Source of the DNA: Hirudinaria manillensis
Taxonomy: Eukaryota; Annelida; Clitellata; Hirudinida; Hirudinidae
Assembly: GCA_034509925.1 (NCBI GenBank)
Contig: CM067530.1
Span: forward strand, 3,565,001 to 3,629,000
Length of the DNA: 64,000 nucleotides
Reading direction: 5' to 3'
Within the stretch, counting starts at the first letter, position 1. Every line of letters starts with the position of its first letter. Below the pieces are notes generated by a model. It worked only from the letters and a program-made list of their open reading frames with translations, made no database searches and had not been told where the DNA came from. The translations under genes and the position numbers were made by a program. Shown piece by piece: positions 46,502 through 59,850 of this stretch.

Positions 46502-48394
46502 GTCAGTTGGGGCTCCTCGGGTGGTTTTGTCGGTTTGGTTACTTCCATCTTTTTTGATTGGTCTGTCAATCGATCGATTGATCGATTGACTTTGTAGATC
46601 AAACGACTGATACGTGAATGTCACGTGATGGGTTTCAATGGTTTTGTGGGTTTTTAGTTTTTTAGTGTCGGTTCTGTTTTTTTGTTTAACGCCCTCTGTC
46701 AAAAAAAAATTACAAGTTTGGAAGAGCTCTTCATTGGAGTTACTTTCTTTTGACTCGTTTCTCCGACCGGCATTTAGTTGACGAAATCCTGCGGGAACAG
46801 TTAATCGAATTCGTTAGACGTAATATTATAATTAGATCGTTAATCGATCAATAACTCTGCTGATCTGCAGAGAGTTTATTCTCGGCAGCGGTTCTCTTGC
46901 TAGTTTTCCACCTTCACGAAAGACACCACCGACCGGATTGGAACGACGAGGATGAATGTCTCGATGCTTGCGTCTGCTCGAGTTTGTGTGTCGAGTTTAT
47001 GAGTCGTGTGATGTTGCGTCCTCGTGTAGATGTGTTGTTTCTGTTTCAGATTGTTTTTTGAACATAAATACGATTTCTTGACTTATTGTTTCTGTTGCTT
47101 GATCCTATCTGCAGAATATCGAAACGTGGATGAAAATCTTCTGATTTCTTGATGAGCCTGGGGATTTTAGCCACGAAGACTTGATGTGGCAGTGAAGGTT
47201 TTGAGTTTTTAGTGTTCTGTTGAGAATAAGTGTAAAAATAAAAGTGGAATAATTTGTTTTGCGCTAGAATAATTTGCGGCAACTGTATTAAATGCATTTG
47301 TGGCAAGTTGTGAGTTTTCTCGGATCAATTTCAAATGATAATTGGCTACTCGGATTGTAAATTGTTAAACTTTTTTGTGTAGAGTTTTCTCATAATTCTT
47401 AAATACTTTCTGACATTGTGCTTATCATTTCATTTCATTTCCGAACTTAGGCCGTTCTTGTTCTCATTTAGGAATTTTTTTGGCTTGGTCTGCTGGGATT
47501 TTTATTTTAAAAGCGTTTCAATTCCAAATATATTTGGTTTTGTTTTGACGCATGTCGGCGTGTGCGTTCGGGGTAGAGCGTTTCTACTGCTTGACAGTGT
47601 TCGGTTTCCGGATCTGATGATCTAATGTCTGTGTTTTATGCGAGATTCCAATGCTCATTCTGCTGTTGCGTGGTCTTGGTATGACTAAGAATTGGTGTGT
47701 TTTATTTGTTAAGCCGAGGTTCAGTTTTTTGTCGGGTAGGATCGATCTGCTTTTATTTCATATTTTGCCAGTATTTGACTGCGAAAGTGATGAAGGGCAA
47801 TGATTACAGGGATGGCCTGCGCAGAATTTTACTCTTGATCTATTTTTTCCCGAATACTTTGAGACTACCGATGACTCCGTAATGAGATTTCTGGCATAGT
47901 TAAGTGTATTGGATTTGCATTTGGTCAGTTGTAAAAATTTAAGGCAGACAGAAGGAAAACCTCCATTTTTGTGAGGTACTTATGACCATGGAGAAATCAA
48001 AGCGGACTGACGAGGTTGGTTCCTATTACTTATTCGTGACCCTTACTCGTGTCATAGATTTAACGGATGGTATTGTAGTCGTTAAAGTTGTGGAAAATCA
48101 TAAAGAAACAGAGTCCCATAAACACAAATCAAAACAAAAATTACAAGTAAACGAATGTGTCCGAGTAGGAGCCATATCCAAATGGCCGATTACTTCGAAC
48201 GGTCCTATTTTCTGTCATCTTCGGTCTTCTATTTCTGCAAGTTAGAAACAATCGTTTAACTAAAGTTCAATTACAAAAGTTTGAGAAAGTGAAAGCTGGA
48301 CAAGATTAGTGCGCATCATGAACTAAATAAACATGGGTGAAATCGATATGCTTTGGTAAGCGTTTCATCAATCCATTCGATCTAGTGTCTTTCT
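46502..48394. other. GOPC 3' UTR and convergent intergenic region
   Basis: GOPC and the Ig gene below converge here. The first several hundred bases are probably GOPC 3' UTR. A simple GATCGATT run lies at 46568-46588. Small open frames at 47416-47625 and 47982-48245 are unsupported. Confidence 0.5.
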
Positions 48395-51300
48395 TCAATT
48401 AAAAGATTGATCGGACCAACCATGGTGTTCGTTGTCATTGTTATCCTCGACCTGAACTCTCGAAAAGAGGGAACCACAACTGCCCAGAACCCTCTGGTGA
48501 TCTACGTCCACAGTACACTCGTAGAGTCCGCTCTGAAAAACTGGCATCCTGGCGCTATTCCAGCCGCTGATGGAGACCCTGCTTTGATTTCTGAAGGACC
48601 AGGTGACGTTCATGGCAGGTTCGGCGGTCACGCTGCACATGAGTTCCTTGCCCTGTCCGTATGGTCGCTCCCAGTTCAATTTCGACACGGTCATGATGCT
48701 CGGACATTCTGTAGATAAATGGGTAGGGCTTTGAAGGACAATAGCTGGACTCATAATATGCGTTGTTGGAAGTAGATCAAAGACATTGATATTTCTTACT
48801 CTCGTTGGCATGCTGTGATTAAACTAACAAAATATATTACCCAGGACTCGAATTTCATATGTCTTCTCAACGCTTCTTAGACTATCAACGCAGGTATAGT
48901 TGCCGGCATGGGTCGGGGTAGCTCTTTGAAAGACCAGCTGGCTGATAGAGGCGGTACTGTGGTCACTGATCGGATAAAATGTCGAGATGTTGGAACATTC
49001 CACGGCATCGTAAAGAAGACAATCTACTATTGGCAGATTGAAAGACAGGGAGGACTGTCTCCAGTTCCTGAACCACTTCCAGTTGGTGTTGCGGAGGTGG
49101 TATGAGTTGCACCTAATGGTGAAGGACTTGCCACGGAGGACTCCGATTTTGACCACCCTTGACCTCGGGATGGATTGCACTGACGAGGTTCGTTAAATAT
49201 TCGTCAAAATTTCTGACTTGAAGATAATTGGATTAAATTAATTTTACAGTTTAGGGAAGTTTGATTTCGGCTGAAAAGAGTTTCAGTTTCATAAGATGCT
49301 CATCCGTTACTATACGGTAAAGTTTAAATCTACCTTACTTAGTTATCGTACTCTATACCATTCTCCTTATCGTGGCTTATCGCATTCAGCTACACAACTT
49401 TTCAGAAAAGGAACTTACTTCATTCTAAAAAAAAATCGTTTTCATCTTAAAAATACTCACTTGTCACTTCAAACGTCAAATGAAATTTTTAATTAAACTC
49501 AAATCACCTTGATCTATGCGGATGGTCGCATACTGAATCGAACAGGTACCCAATATAGGATGGCTGGTTCTTTCGGTTCTGCACCTATAATCGCCCTTTT
49601 CTTGAACCATGAGGCTGGCGAAATTGGGACCAGTGATGAAGTGATTGATGACGGAGGTTGCATCCCACGTCACATTGACAGATGGTTCGGCCGACGCAAC
49701 GCAGTTCAGGATGCCTCCTCTCTGGATGGAGTTTCGAGTGAGATTGCCGCTGATTTTCAGACTATCGGGACAGTCTTAGGGGAAAAAGCCAAGATTGTTG
49801 ATAAAATTTAGTCGTATTGAAGTGCTAGTAAACAAATAATCACACGCGCTGATCGTTAAGAAGTCGTCTTACCAACTTAAGCGACGGCTTAAGGGTATGT
49901 TGTGATGCTAATGAATGTCATGAGCGTCTAAAAAAACTTTAACAAAATTCCAAACTCACAAAACGCTTTGGCAAAGAAAGTGAAATTAGTCCTTTCTCCA
50001 TAGAATAGGAAGCCGTTCGGCAATTCAACATGACACGTATAAGACCTTGACCTAAGCATGAGAACTCTGTAAGTGTAAGTGAATCCATCCCTCGAGGTGT
50101 TGTACAAGGTGGCCTCTGAAACGACCATCTTGAGACCAGCATCGAGTCCAGCACCAATAAAGAATCTGATTCCGCACGAAATGTAGACCCACTGGTTCTT
50201 TCTGAACTCCAAGGAAGAATCGATGTCCACTGGCCTACCGTCGACCCTGACCTCGGGTGATGTACTGTCTGGATTTGGAAAATGGCAAAGGTCCAAGCAA
50301 CATTGCATTTCTTATTATTGAATAATACTTAAATCGGAATCCAATTTAAACAAGATAAAAAAAAGACCTAAGTTAAAAAACCCCAGAACGGTTAATTACC
50401 TATCACTACAATCTCGAAAGACTTCTGTACCGTCAAGAGACTGTCCATGCAAGAATATTTCCCGGAGGAGGAATAGTCAAGAGTCGGAAAAACGAGCAGA
50501 CTGTACAGCCTGGTACTGTAATCTTCCAGGTCAACGGAGGTGGAAAGGTTCTCACATCTACCCTCCTGGATCATGTGGCAATCGACGACTGGAATGGCGA
50601 TGTCTTGAGAGTCGAGGTCTACGTCTTTGTACCACTTCCAGTTGTCGTTAGAATCGAATGCCGAGACGCAAGACAGGAGGAGCGTTTCGCCCCGGTTGGC
50701 TGCGTACTTGATCACGTGCTTTTGGTAGCGAGCATGTGATCGGGTGTCTAAGGAGAGGTCAATGAGCTTTCAAGAGTTTTTTGCGATTTCAAGAACTGTT
50801 TTTATAATTTGAACATGAAATTAACGTTAAGCATCAACAACTGTTACAACAAGATTTTGAAGCACATCACAGGGCTGTTTTGTCTAATTAAAACCAGGTG
50901 AAAATGCTTGTCATATTATTAATTAGTTAAACAATATTCCCATTACTTATTTGATATATCGAACAATTGCTAAACACATCTCTACCATTCACAACGATGG
51001 TGATCCTCGCTGGCCTAAGAGGTGCCCAATCATTGCCCGGGAAGTGGGCATTGCACGTGAACACCTTTGACCTATCGGCAAAGGTGAAGAACGTATAAGA
51101 TATCGTGTGACCATACTGTCTGCGACCAGAGAACGTCGCGCCATCCACCGAGAGACTAGGATAGTGTTCATCCCAAGGGGTCGAGGAAAGATCAATGGAA
51201 CAGATGAGCAATACCCTGGCACCCCCCGGAACCAGATAGTATTGGCCGTCCTCTTTGTCGTACGATTCGAATGACTTTTCCAAAAAGATTGTGCCCCCTG

Positions 51301-52477
51301 CAAAAGTGGTTCCATTTTGCTTTAGTCAGTGTTTATTTTCAAGTGGCCTACATTTCCGTAGTGATTAAAATAAAGCATTTCCTAGAATTAATTTTTAAAT
51401 TTAATTTGAATGTTTTAAAAGAATTTCATGCAGTAATTACTTTTATAAGCACAATTACTATCTAAGTCTTGATTTAAAGCTTTTTTGATTTATTTTTAAG
51501 CTCAAATATCATCGGCTTTGAAATCGTATAAGATTGAATGTTATACGCCCCGTTATTCTGTAATTTGAGACATTTGGATGTGGCCTGATTGCATCATTTA
51601 TCACTTTTGTTGATTCGAAACCATTTATTGTTTTTTTTTAATAATTTACAGAATGTTTCTCAGAAAGCTTGAAAAACTATGCAACTATGGTAGTTACGAA
51701 TAACATGTAAAATGATCATATATTATTATTAGTACTATATTTTATTAATATTATCGTTAATGATATAATGCATTATTTCAATAACAAAAATTAAAAATAC
51801 CAACCATCTGTAATACCCAAATTGTCTTTTAATTTCGTTAATTTCTAAAATCAAATATGAAATGATTTCAAACTTGCCAGTGACAATGAGGTTGTGTGAC
51901 AGGATAATCCTGTTGTCTTCGTCGACGCAGCTGTATGCCCCAGCGTCGCTATATTGCACCCTCGTTATGTTTACCGACAAATCGTTCGAGGTGTACCTTA
52001 TCCTCAGTCTTCGATTGCTATCGTTAAGAGGGACTTGCGGCCCGCTCCAAATGAGGATATCCTGGACCACTGAGGGCCTGAATTTGGAGGAATAGATCAA
52101 CTTTCGTTGGGGGACGTGCCAAGAAAAATTGGGGGCTTGGAATTGACACCACAGATGGGCCGTGCCTCCCTTTATCACCATAGAGTCTAGGGTCTCCTCT
52201 GATGAGGCAGACGGCACTAAAGATGACGGAATTGGTTGATAAAAGAAATTCAAATACAGTTTCTATTAAGTATTTGTATTGGTATTCATTTCACGCTTTT
52301 TAAACAAATATTTTAAGCATGTCAAGTTAAAAATAATTTACAAGAATAACTATTATTAATTGAGTATTCAATAGTTTAAATATAATTTATATTTATTACT
52401 CAGAAATTCAAACCTATCGTAATCACCACCGCTATCATCATCGTCGTCGTTACCAAGCGACTACAAATTGACTCCAT
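48395..52477 (-). CDS. Secreted protein with seven Ig-like domains (Ig gene B), 8 exons
   Basis: Exons, 5' to 3': 52477-52414 (signal peptide), 52216-51878, 51297-50986, 50747-50400, 50268-49960, 49774-49508, 49179-48841, 48708-48395; 763 aa. Every intron is phase 1, so each domain is one exon. The first exon encodes a Met-led peptide with a hydrophobic MMIAVVITI core. Domain 1 is V-like (YSDAGAYSC). Domains 3 and 6 share NWKWY/F, P-V-V-D-C, C-x-N-x-S and YSCMDSL. Domains 5 and 7 begin with C-P and contain N-V-T-W. Many N-glycosylation sites. There is no membrane segment or GPI signal, so it should be secreted. The domain 1 donor is GC (ACTG|gcaagt). No binding partner can be inferred. Confidence 0.9.
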
Positions 52478-52852
52478 TCAGCCTAACTGTTGGATTATCC
52501 GATTTCAAAAGATATGACCAACTATTGCCAAATGCACACCTAATATAAACCCTTCGTCTGGTGGGAGGAGCTTCGAAATTCGAGCAGAATATGATTTACC
52601 ACTTATAACGGTTTGTAGGCAAAAAACAGTCAAATTTGAATTTTTAATTATATTTAGTTTACGATCAATAGATAATTAATTATTTGTTGCTACTTCGATC
52701 TTGGTATCTATCAAGTCTGATTGTCAAGGTAAACGATCTAATGTAAAGGTTTGGATCGGAAAATTTTGGTTACGGGGTTGGGTGTTGTACTTCCAGAAGA
52801 CTCTCCAATAGAAGTGTTTGGCCATGCCCCATAAACAGTCATTTAACTAAAG

Positions 52853-54035
52853 TTAAGTTTGACTGAGACCAAAAGGGTTAGGTTTAGGGTTCAGAACAAA
52901 AGCTAATGACCTGGAGTCATTGCTCAGAGTCCAAGAAACATTTACGGCTGGATTGAATGTTACTCTGCATGTTAATTCTGTTTCTCCTTTCACTTCCTTT
53001 TTTAAAATCACAAGATTGGACAAAATCAAAATGCAGTAATTCGAAGCAATTCGAAGAATTTCTTTATAACCCGTGATTGAAAACAAAGAATTTCTGTTTA
53101 ATATGTGTTCTTACACCTAATGATATGACTTCACGAATGCAAGGCTTTTAATTTGAAAATGCTTCATAATTTAAATTAGAATAATGCTAGGCGATCAATT
53201 GCTACAAGTAAAAATGTAAAATTGGAGTCATGCTTATGCAATAATTGTCACTTCAACTGACCAAAGGCATTAACTTTATAAGTCTTTATAACATTTCTCT
53301 TTTTAATTGTAGGTCAAACATGCACCATCCAATGCACGATTTACATACTGGGTACCATTGACCACCAATTTTGGAAGATATCTTACATCCTCATCAGAAG
53401 TCACAAGAGTGGAGCACGTGATGGTAGCTTTGCTGCCCCTTTCGATTTCATATATATTGTTGTTCTCAATTGTTTCACCATTGATCTTCATATTTAGAAG
53501 TGTTCCATCTTCATGATATTGTAATTATAAAAAGTTGGCAATGTGCAGACTTAGCTTGTTCAGGCTAATTTATTTTAGAAAAGCACTGAATAGACAAAAT
53601 TGAGAATATTTTAAATTTGTAGCAACAAAGTCTCTGTACTTCTCTTTTACTCTTTAAACTTTTATATAAATCTTCTCATTTCAGCAATATGTTTTGTCTT
53701 ATTGCCTTATTGTTGTAACATATTTAAATATTAATTAGTATTTTAATTATCATCGATTAATTAATTTATGCCAATGAATTTCATGAGTAGGAATAAATAA
53801 TCTCTACAGAATTAAACTATGACATTGTGATATATGTATGACATTAAAGACCTTCTGAATTGTAAAAAGATCATCAATGCAGATATAGGATCCAGTAGTT
53901 TCAATAGTCATGTTTAAGAACCTGAGGAAGGTATAAGCTTGTGTGCTAACATCTTCAAGAAAATGATGGCTTGTCTGATTGAACATTCTTCTGTGGAGTT
54001 TGTGATGAAGTAGTTCACAATGGGAAAGCTTGGTT
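52853..54035 (-). pseudogene. Decayed remnant of an Ig gene (A''): pieces of domains 3, 4, 6 and 7
   Basis: Reading 5' to 3': about 54035-53808 is the 3' part of a domain 3 exon (SYICIDDLFTIQKVFNVI) without its donor; 53495-53312 is the 5' part of a domain 4 exon with ENNNIYEIERGSKATITC and LPKLVVNG; this is joined directly at 53312/53290 to the last bases of a domain 6 exon, so a deletion removed the rest of domain 4, all of domain 5 and most of domain 6; about 53020-52870 is a truncated domain 7 (GETELTCRVTFNPAVNVSW). No complete exon set remains, so it cannot make the seven-domain protein. Confidence 0.82.
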
Positions 54036-54346
54036 GTTTTGTCAGTATGTTTTGAAGAAATGCCTTATCTGATATTTTTTAGCAATTAAGACAGATGTAA
54101 GACTTTGGAGTGAACAATGCTCACCAATAAAAATTCTTTGTTAAGCAATTTCCAAAAAGAAAAATTAAAATTGTCAGAAACAACGTAACGAAAAGAAAGA
54201 TAGTCTTTATAACAACGCTGCATTTAGTTTTAAATGACAAGAAATGGAAATCCTAACAACATATTGCCAGTTAACAATTTATAGCAAAGAACTAAGAAAA
54301 ATCTCTTCCGATATAAATGTAAGTTCACCATTTATCATCAAGTCAA

Positions 54347-57300
54347 TTATTTCTTAGGATAGCTTTCTATTATCTCTATGAAAGAAAGTTCTCCACAGTT
54401 CCTCAGAAAGAAGTGAGATGTATGAGGAACCAAACATCTGTAAGATCCATTTCGAGTCACCACAAGCTTGACTGAATTCAGTCCGACGGCCAGTGGTTTG
54501 TTGTCGTTGCTCAGAGCCCAAGTAACGTTGACAGCTGGATTTGAAGTTATGCTGCACGTCAGTTCTGTTTCCCCCTTCACATTTTTCTTTGAAATTACCA
54601 GTTTAGAAGGACAAACTGGCATAAACAAAATGCAATCATTTTAAGCAAATAAATTTATAAAATTTAACAGTATAAAAGGCATATATGTAAGACAAACTTA
54701 CTAGAAGTTACAAGTAATGAGTTATCTTTTCGATCTGATTATTTGATTCTTATTTTGGACAAACAATAAATGACAAGAAATTGTATGTGTGGTTAGATTA
54801 CATTATTTATTATAAAAGTACACATTAAATTGTGTTTCAAAAGACAGGCAATCGATACTCAAATCAATAAGGGCTGTAAGTATTTCAAACAATCAAAACA
54901 ATTTCTTCAACTGACCAAAGACATTAACTTTGTAAGTCTTGATGACAGTTCTCAGACTGTCAAAGCAGGTGTAATTATCCGAGTCCGCAATGTCAGCAGC
55001 AGATAAGATTAGTTGGGTTTCTGAGGAAGAGCTGTGATCTTGCAATCTTCCTGATATGGAAACATTAGAACATTCCACATTTTCCTGGAGCAAACAGTCG
55101 ACCAGTGGCTCCAAAACTGAATTTGAGTATGGATTCCAGTTTCTGATCCATTTCCAATTGTTGTTCTTGTGGTGGAGAGTGTTGCATTGGAGAGTCAATG
55201 AATCTCCAAGGTGCACATTTTTTGGAACACTCAGATATTGTCGGGATATTACTGAATTTATATTGATCGTTAGAAGTATTAAAACTTTTGATTACAAATA
55301 ATAAGCAAATAGTATTAATGCTGGTAATCCTGTGATTTACAAGTAAAACAGTCCTATAAATAGTGAATCCATCTACCTTGTTCTGGCTCAAAAGAAGTCA
55401 CCAATGTCTGGCAAATACCAAGGACTGTGTGGAAAGTTGGCTTGGTCTGACAGGTATATACCATTTTTTCATAGACCCTCAGATTGGCATAGTTTGGACC
55501 TGTTTCCAGTTTCAGAATTTTGTTTGCAGCACTCCAACTTACATTTGCAGCAGGAATGGCAAAGGTTTTGCAACTCAAAATGGTGCCTTTTTCCAATATG
55601 TCATCCACCATTTCTGAAGATATCTCCAGTTCCTCTGGACAATCTGTAGCATTAATGACATGATGGCAGATAACTTTAAATAGGTTTTGTATTTCGAATG
55701 ATGTAGTAGTGTATTATCAATGTACGGTGAGTACTTGTTTGGACTTACAAAACACATCAACGTTGATTGTGTAGTTGCTGAAATTTCCAATGACAAGGTA
55801 ATCATTTGGAAATTCTACAAAACATTTGTAAGATCCGGATTGGTTGATGATCGTTTCATAGGTGTAGGTCAAATATGAGTCATTCACTGTATGATTTACA
55901 TACTGGGCACCATTGACCACCAATTTTGGGAGATATCTTCCCTCCTCATCCTCGTTAGATGCTACCAGAATGGAGCAAGTGATGACGGCTGTGGCGCCCC
56001 TTTTGATATCAAACGAACTGTTGTTCTCGATTGGCTGACCGTTGATGGTCATGTTGTTGGTTGCTCCATCTGCATTGAGTGATTGGTTAGAAAATATATT
56101 TGGTATAAAACTTGGCTCTAGGCATTTGATCAATACTCAATCAAATTATAGTGATTCAATTGTTTTTATTTTGTTATATAATAGAGTTAATAGAGGGAAT
56201 GGAAAAACAAATGAAATAAATATTACAATAAACTCTTACCAAATGCACCTTCTTCTCATTGACTTACTTACCTATGACAATGACATTGAAGAGCTTCTGC
56301 ACTGTGAATAAGTCATCTACACAGAAGTAGGACCCAGTGGCCTCAAAAGTGATGTTCATGAACCTGAGAAAGGAATAAGCTTGAGTGCTAACATCTTGAA
56401 GAAAATTCTGGCTTGTTTGATTGTAACATTCTTCTGTGGAGTTTGTGATGATGCAGTTCACAATGGGAAAGCTCAGTTGGTTTCCATAGTGGAGTCGTTC
56501 CTTGAACCATTTCCATTGTTTGTTGGATGGCTGAAGGGTGGAGCAGGACAAAAGGAAAGAAGAATATCCACTCCTGATGACATAATTTTCATCTTCTTGT
56601 CTGACATCTGAAAATAAGAGGTTGCAATCAGGATTTATCAATCATCATCATCAGTTGGTCATAATAGGTTCTTTGGCCTTTGGTCATATCATACTTTCTT
56701 GTCTTCAGATCTTCTGTTTTGGTTGACAAATATGATAACATGATGATGATTAACAGTTGTAATAAATAATTCTTCTTTTAAATTGATTCAAAAGTTGATT
56801 CATAAATATGTCCAAACTGCCAATTGGTTTGCTCAATCCTATGATTATAGCTATATATAACATAATAATAAGATTTAAAAAACCATTTCACCTTTCAGAA
56901 TCAACGATACCGGAGGAGATTCCAAGAAAATTCCATAAGGCAGACTGACCACACAAACGAAATTTGTTGACCTCGTAATTGTCGTGATGAACTGCCTGCT
57001 TATGGTTGTCCCTTCTCTGCTCGTATTTGATCCCACTGCTCCATTGACATCAAGGCTTTCGGTTCCAACCGGCCAGGGATAGGAGGATATACTGAAGGAA
57101 CAGTCCAATGTTGTTGTGGCATTGTTGTTGTTCACCAACAAGTGATGCTTTCCAGTACCATTTACAGTCAAACTCACTTCCCTTCCTGCAGATGAATCAA
57201 ATCAGGTGAATCAGTTGGCCTTTGTCTCAGAGTATAATATCAGTGCCAGATCAAAATAATGTCTGCACTCTTGCTTATGATGTTAAATCAAATAAATTAT

Positions 57301-57952
57301 TAGAAATAAAATGTACTACTTAGATAAAATATTTCATGAGAAGTGATAATAAATCTGCCATTTTACCAATGACTATGAGCTGGTGATTTGAAATGTCCAT
57401 TGAATTGAACCGACAAGAATAGGCCCCGGCATCACCAAACTGTAGGTCCCCAATTTGTAAAACTAAGTTATAAGAGGTTGAAGTGAAATTGTATCTTCCA
57501 CTGGAATCGATGTGTTTATAATAATGATTCTTTGGCCAAATCTGCTGTCTGCCTGTGTTGAAATTTCGGTCGACTTGCATGCTAAAGCCATAACCATGGT
57601 AGTTGTAAGGATTGCCGATTTTCAAACTATCGTTGCACTGTAGTTCTACTGTGTCTCCCTGCTTGATAATGTAAATCTCCGAGTATGCTCCTGTCGGGGC
57701 ATTAGAAAAAAAGGTGTATGTGATTAAGAACAATGGGATATTATCAGAATTTGTCAAAGAAATATTTTTAATCAAAACTAGAACCATTCGACATCTTTTA
57801 CATGAAATTACGATATTACTATTAAATCGTCACTCACACAAAAGAATGTTTAGCAGTAGTTGAATAAAGCGAGATTTCCCAGCACGATTTAAACGCAACT
57901 CACCGAAAAAGCTGACCACAGCAACCAAAGCGACAATAAATTGTGCTTTCAT
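54347..57952 (-). CDS. Secreted protein with seven Ig-like domains (Ig gene A), 8 exons
   Basis: Exons, 5' to 3': 57952-57904 (signal peptide MKAQFIVALVAVVSFFG), 57690-57367, 57185-56892, 56607-56272, 56069-55749, 55643-55377, 55251-54916, 54615-54347; 731 aa. All introns are phase 1 and exon sizes track gene B. Domain 1 is V-like (LQFGDAGAYSCRFNSM). Domains 3 and 6 have NKQWKWFKE / NNNWKWIRNW, an extra Cys pair and YFCVDDLFT / YTCFDSLRT; domains 5 and 7 start Y/V-C-P and have NVSW / NVTW. The protein ends 8 residues after the last strand (IEIIESYPKK), with no anchor, so it should be secreted. About 15 N-x-S/T sites. It is intact. Confidence 0.9.
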
Positions 57953-58770
57953 CTCGACAGTCAAAAGCAAAAAATGAATTCTTTCTTTCGTGACCTTTCT
58001 CAACTTCTATATCACTCCCGGATCTTGCAGTTTGAACGCCTAAATCAGAATTGAAGATACAAAACGATCTGATAAGTTGATAAAGCAACTCTTAAGTAAT
58101 GAATACTCGTTGTTTACCTGGATTGAACTCCCTAATTGTTCGTTTAATGGTCCTTTAGACCTCTTTGTCCCACTGGCAGGCTAGCAGGATAGAAAAAAAA
58201 TCAGACCTTGCAGACACTGAAGGCCGCTTGGAAATCCCAGAATTCTCTTTGTCTTTAATCGATTTAAATTGAGAAACTATGGTCGGAACATACAAAGAAA
58301 AATCATACACAAAAAAAAAGAAAAAATGCTAATAATACTTTTAGTAATTAAAAAAATGTTTAAAAGGATTATAGATCGTCTGACTCAATAGGCTATAGTG
58401 AAAGCGAAATTTTTGCTGGCGGAGGGATTCAAAGGTACGCGCTTGAAATCGATGCAACAGCACATTTCATTGACACCTGTATAATAGCACAGCCATAAAT
58501 CAGTTATTCGAGCTTAAATAAAATCACATTCGACTCTCTGGTCGAGATTAGAATGGAACATGATAATCATTAACTTCAAAAGTTGGCAGAAAGCGTTGCG
58601 ACAGCGCTATTTGTGTGCTCACTCATAAAATTTGATTATTAACCCAGCCTCAGTTCCATATCTTTAGGGTTATTGCACTCTTGTATCACGTAATGTTGAT
58701 AAAACTGTCACAATGTACTGTAATCTATTTGATATTTATTTGTAATAAAGTGGAATTAGAGATTTTAATC

Positions 58771-59395
58771 CAGGATATCCTGGATCACTGAGGGCCTGAA
58801 TTTGGAGGATATTGTAATAACCCGGGGTCCTCAAACTAATTATAGAAGGTCAGGTTTATTGAAAGTGTTCAGATGGCTTGGAAGATGTATAATGCTCAAA
58901 TGTCTAAGTCTTGAAATCTGATTTTTCTCTAACTCTCGCTCTGCTTTTCGAGATAAATCTATTTGTCTAGATTCATAACCAAAGACTCTGAATAGTACCA
59001 ATTAAGTAATTCTCAAATTATATTGCCACTCAATTTAATTAATTACTAAATTAATTAATCAGCAATATAATTTTAATTATTCTTCAATTATCTGGATCCA
59101 GGGATCCGACAATATCATATTTCTGTGGGGGACGTGCCAAGATAAATTGGGGTCTTGGAATTGACACCATAGATGGGCCTTGCCTCCCTTTGTCACCACA
59201 GAGTCTAGGGTTTCCTGTGATGAGGATGTTAAGTTAAAAATAATTTACAAGAATAACTATTATTAATTGAGTATTCAATATTTTAAATATAATTTATAAC
59301 TAATATTCAGAAATTCAAACCTATCGTAATCACCAGCGCCATCATCATCGTCGTCGTTACCAAGCGACTACAAATTGACTCCATTCAGCCTAACT
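58771..59395 (-). pseudogene. Truncated copy of Ig gene B 5' end (B'), split by an insertion
   Basis: 59390-59327 repeats the gene B signal-peptide exon almost exactly, and 59225-59115 plus 58810-58771 repeat parts of its V-domain exon. The V exon is interrupted by a 305-bp insertion (58810-59114) and stops at 58771; nothing of domains 2-7 follows before gene A starts. The upstream flank (to about 59640) also parallels gene B upstream DNA at 52480-52760. Confidence 0.8.
58810..59114. mobile_element. Candidate MITE of 305 bp inside the B' V exon
   Basis: The inserted block begins TATTGTAATAACCCGGGGTCC and ends GGATCCGACAATA, giving a short imperfect terminal inverted repeat (TATTGT ... ACAATA). 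The inside is AT-rich and noncoding. The empty site is visible in gene B near 52090-52105. Target-site duplication is not clear. Confidence 0.4.
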
Positions 59396-59850
59396 GTTGG
59401 ATTATCCGATTTCAAAAGATATGACCAACTATTGCCAAATGCACACCTAATATAAACCCTTCGTCTGGTGGGAGGAGCTTCGAAATTCGAGCAGAATATG
59501 ATTTACCACTTATAACGGTTTGTAGATAAAAAAACAGTCAAATTTGAATTTTTAATTATATTTAGTTTATGATGAATAAATAATTAATTATTTGTTGACA
59601 CTTCGATATTTGTATCGAGTCTGATTGCCAAGATAAACGATGTAATGTTAAGTCTTGGATCGGAAATGCAGTAATTCAAACCAATTTAATATGTATCCTT
59701 ACACTTAATGATATGACTTCACGGCTTTTTAATGCAAGGCTTTTAATTGGAAAATGCTTCATAATTTTTAATTTGAACAATGCAAGTCAATCAATATACA
59801 AGTAAAAATGTAAAATTGGAGCTTACGCAATAATTGTCACTTCAACTGAC

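Noticed and set aside
47982-48245. 87-codon frame upstream of the Ig gene 3' end
   Set aside because: No domain or splice support; in convergent spacer DNA.
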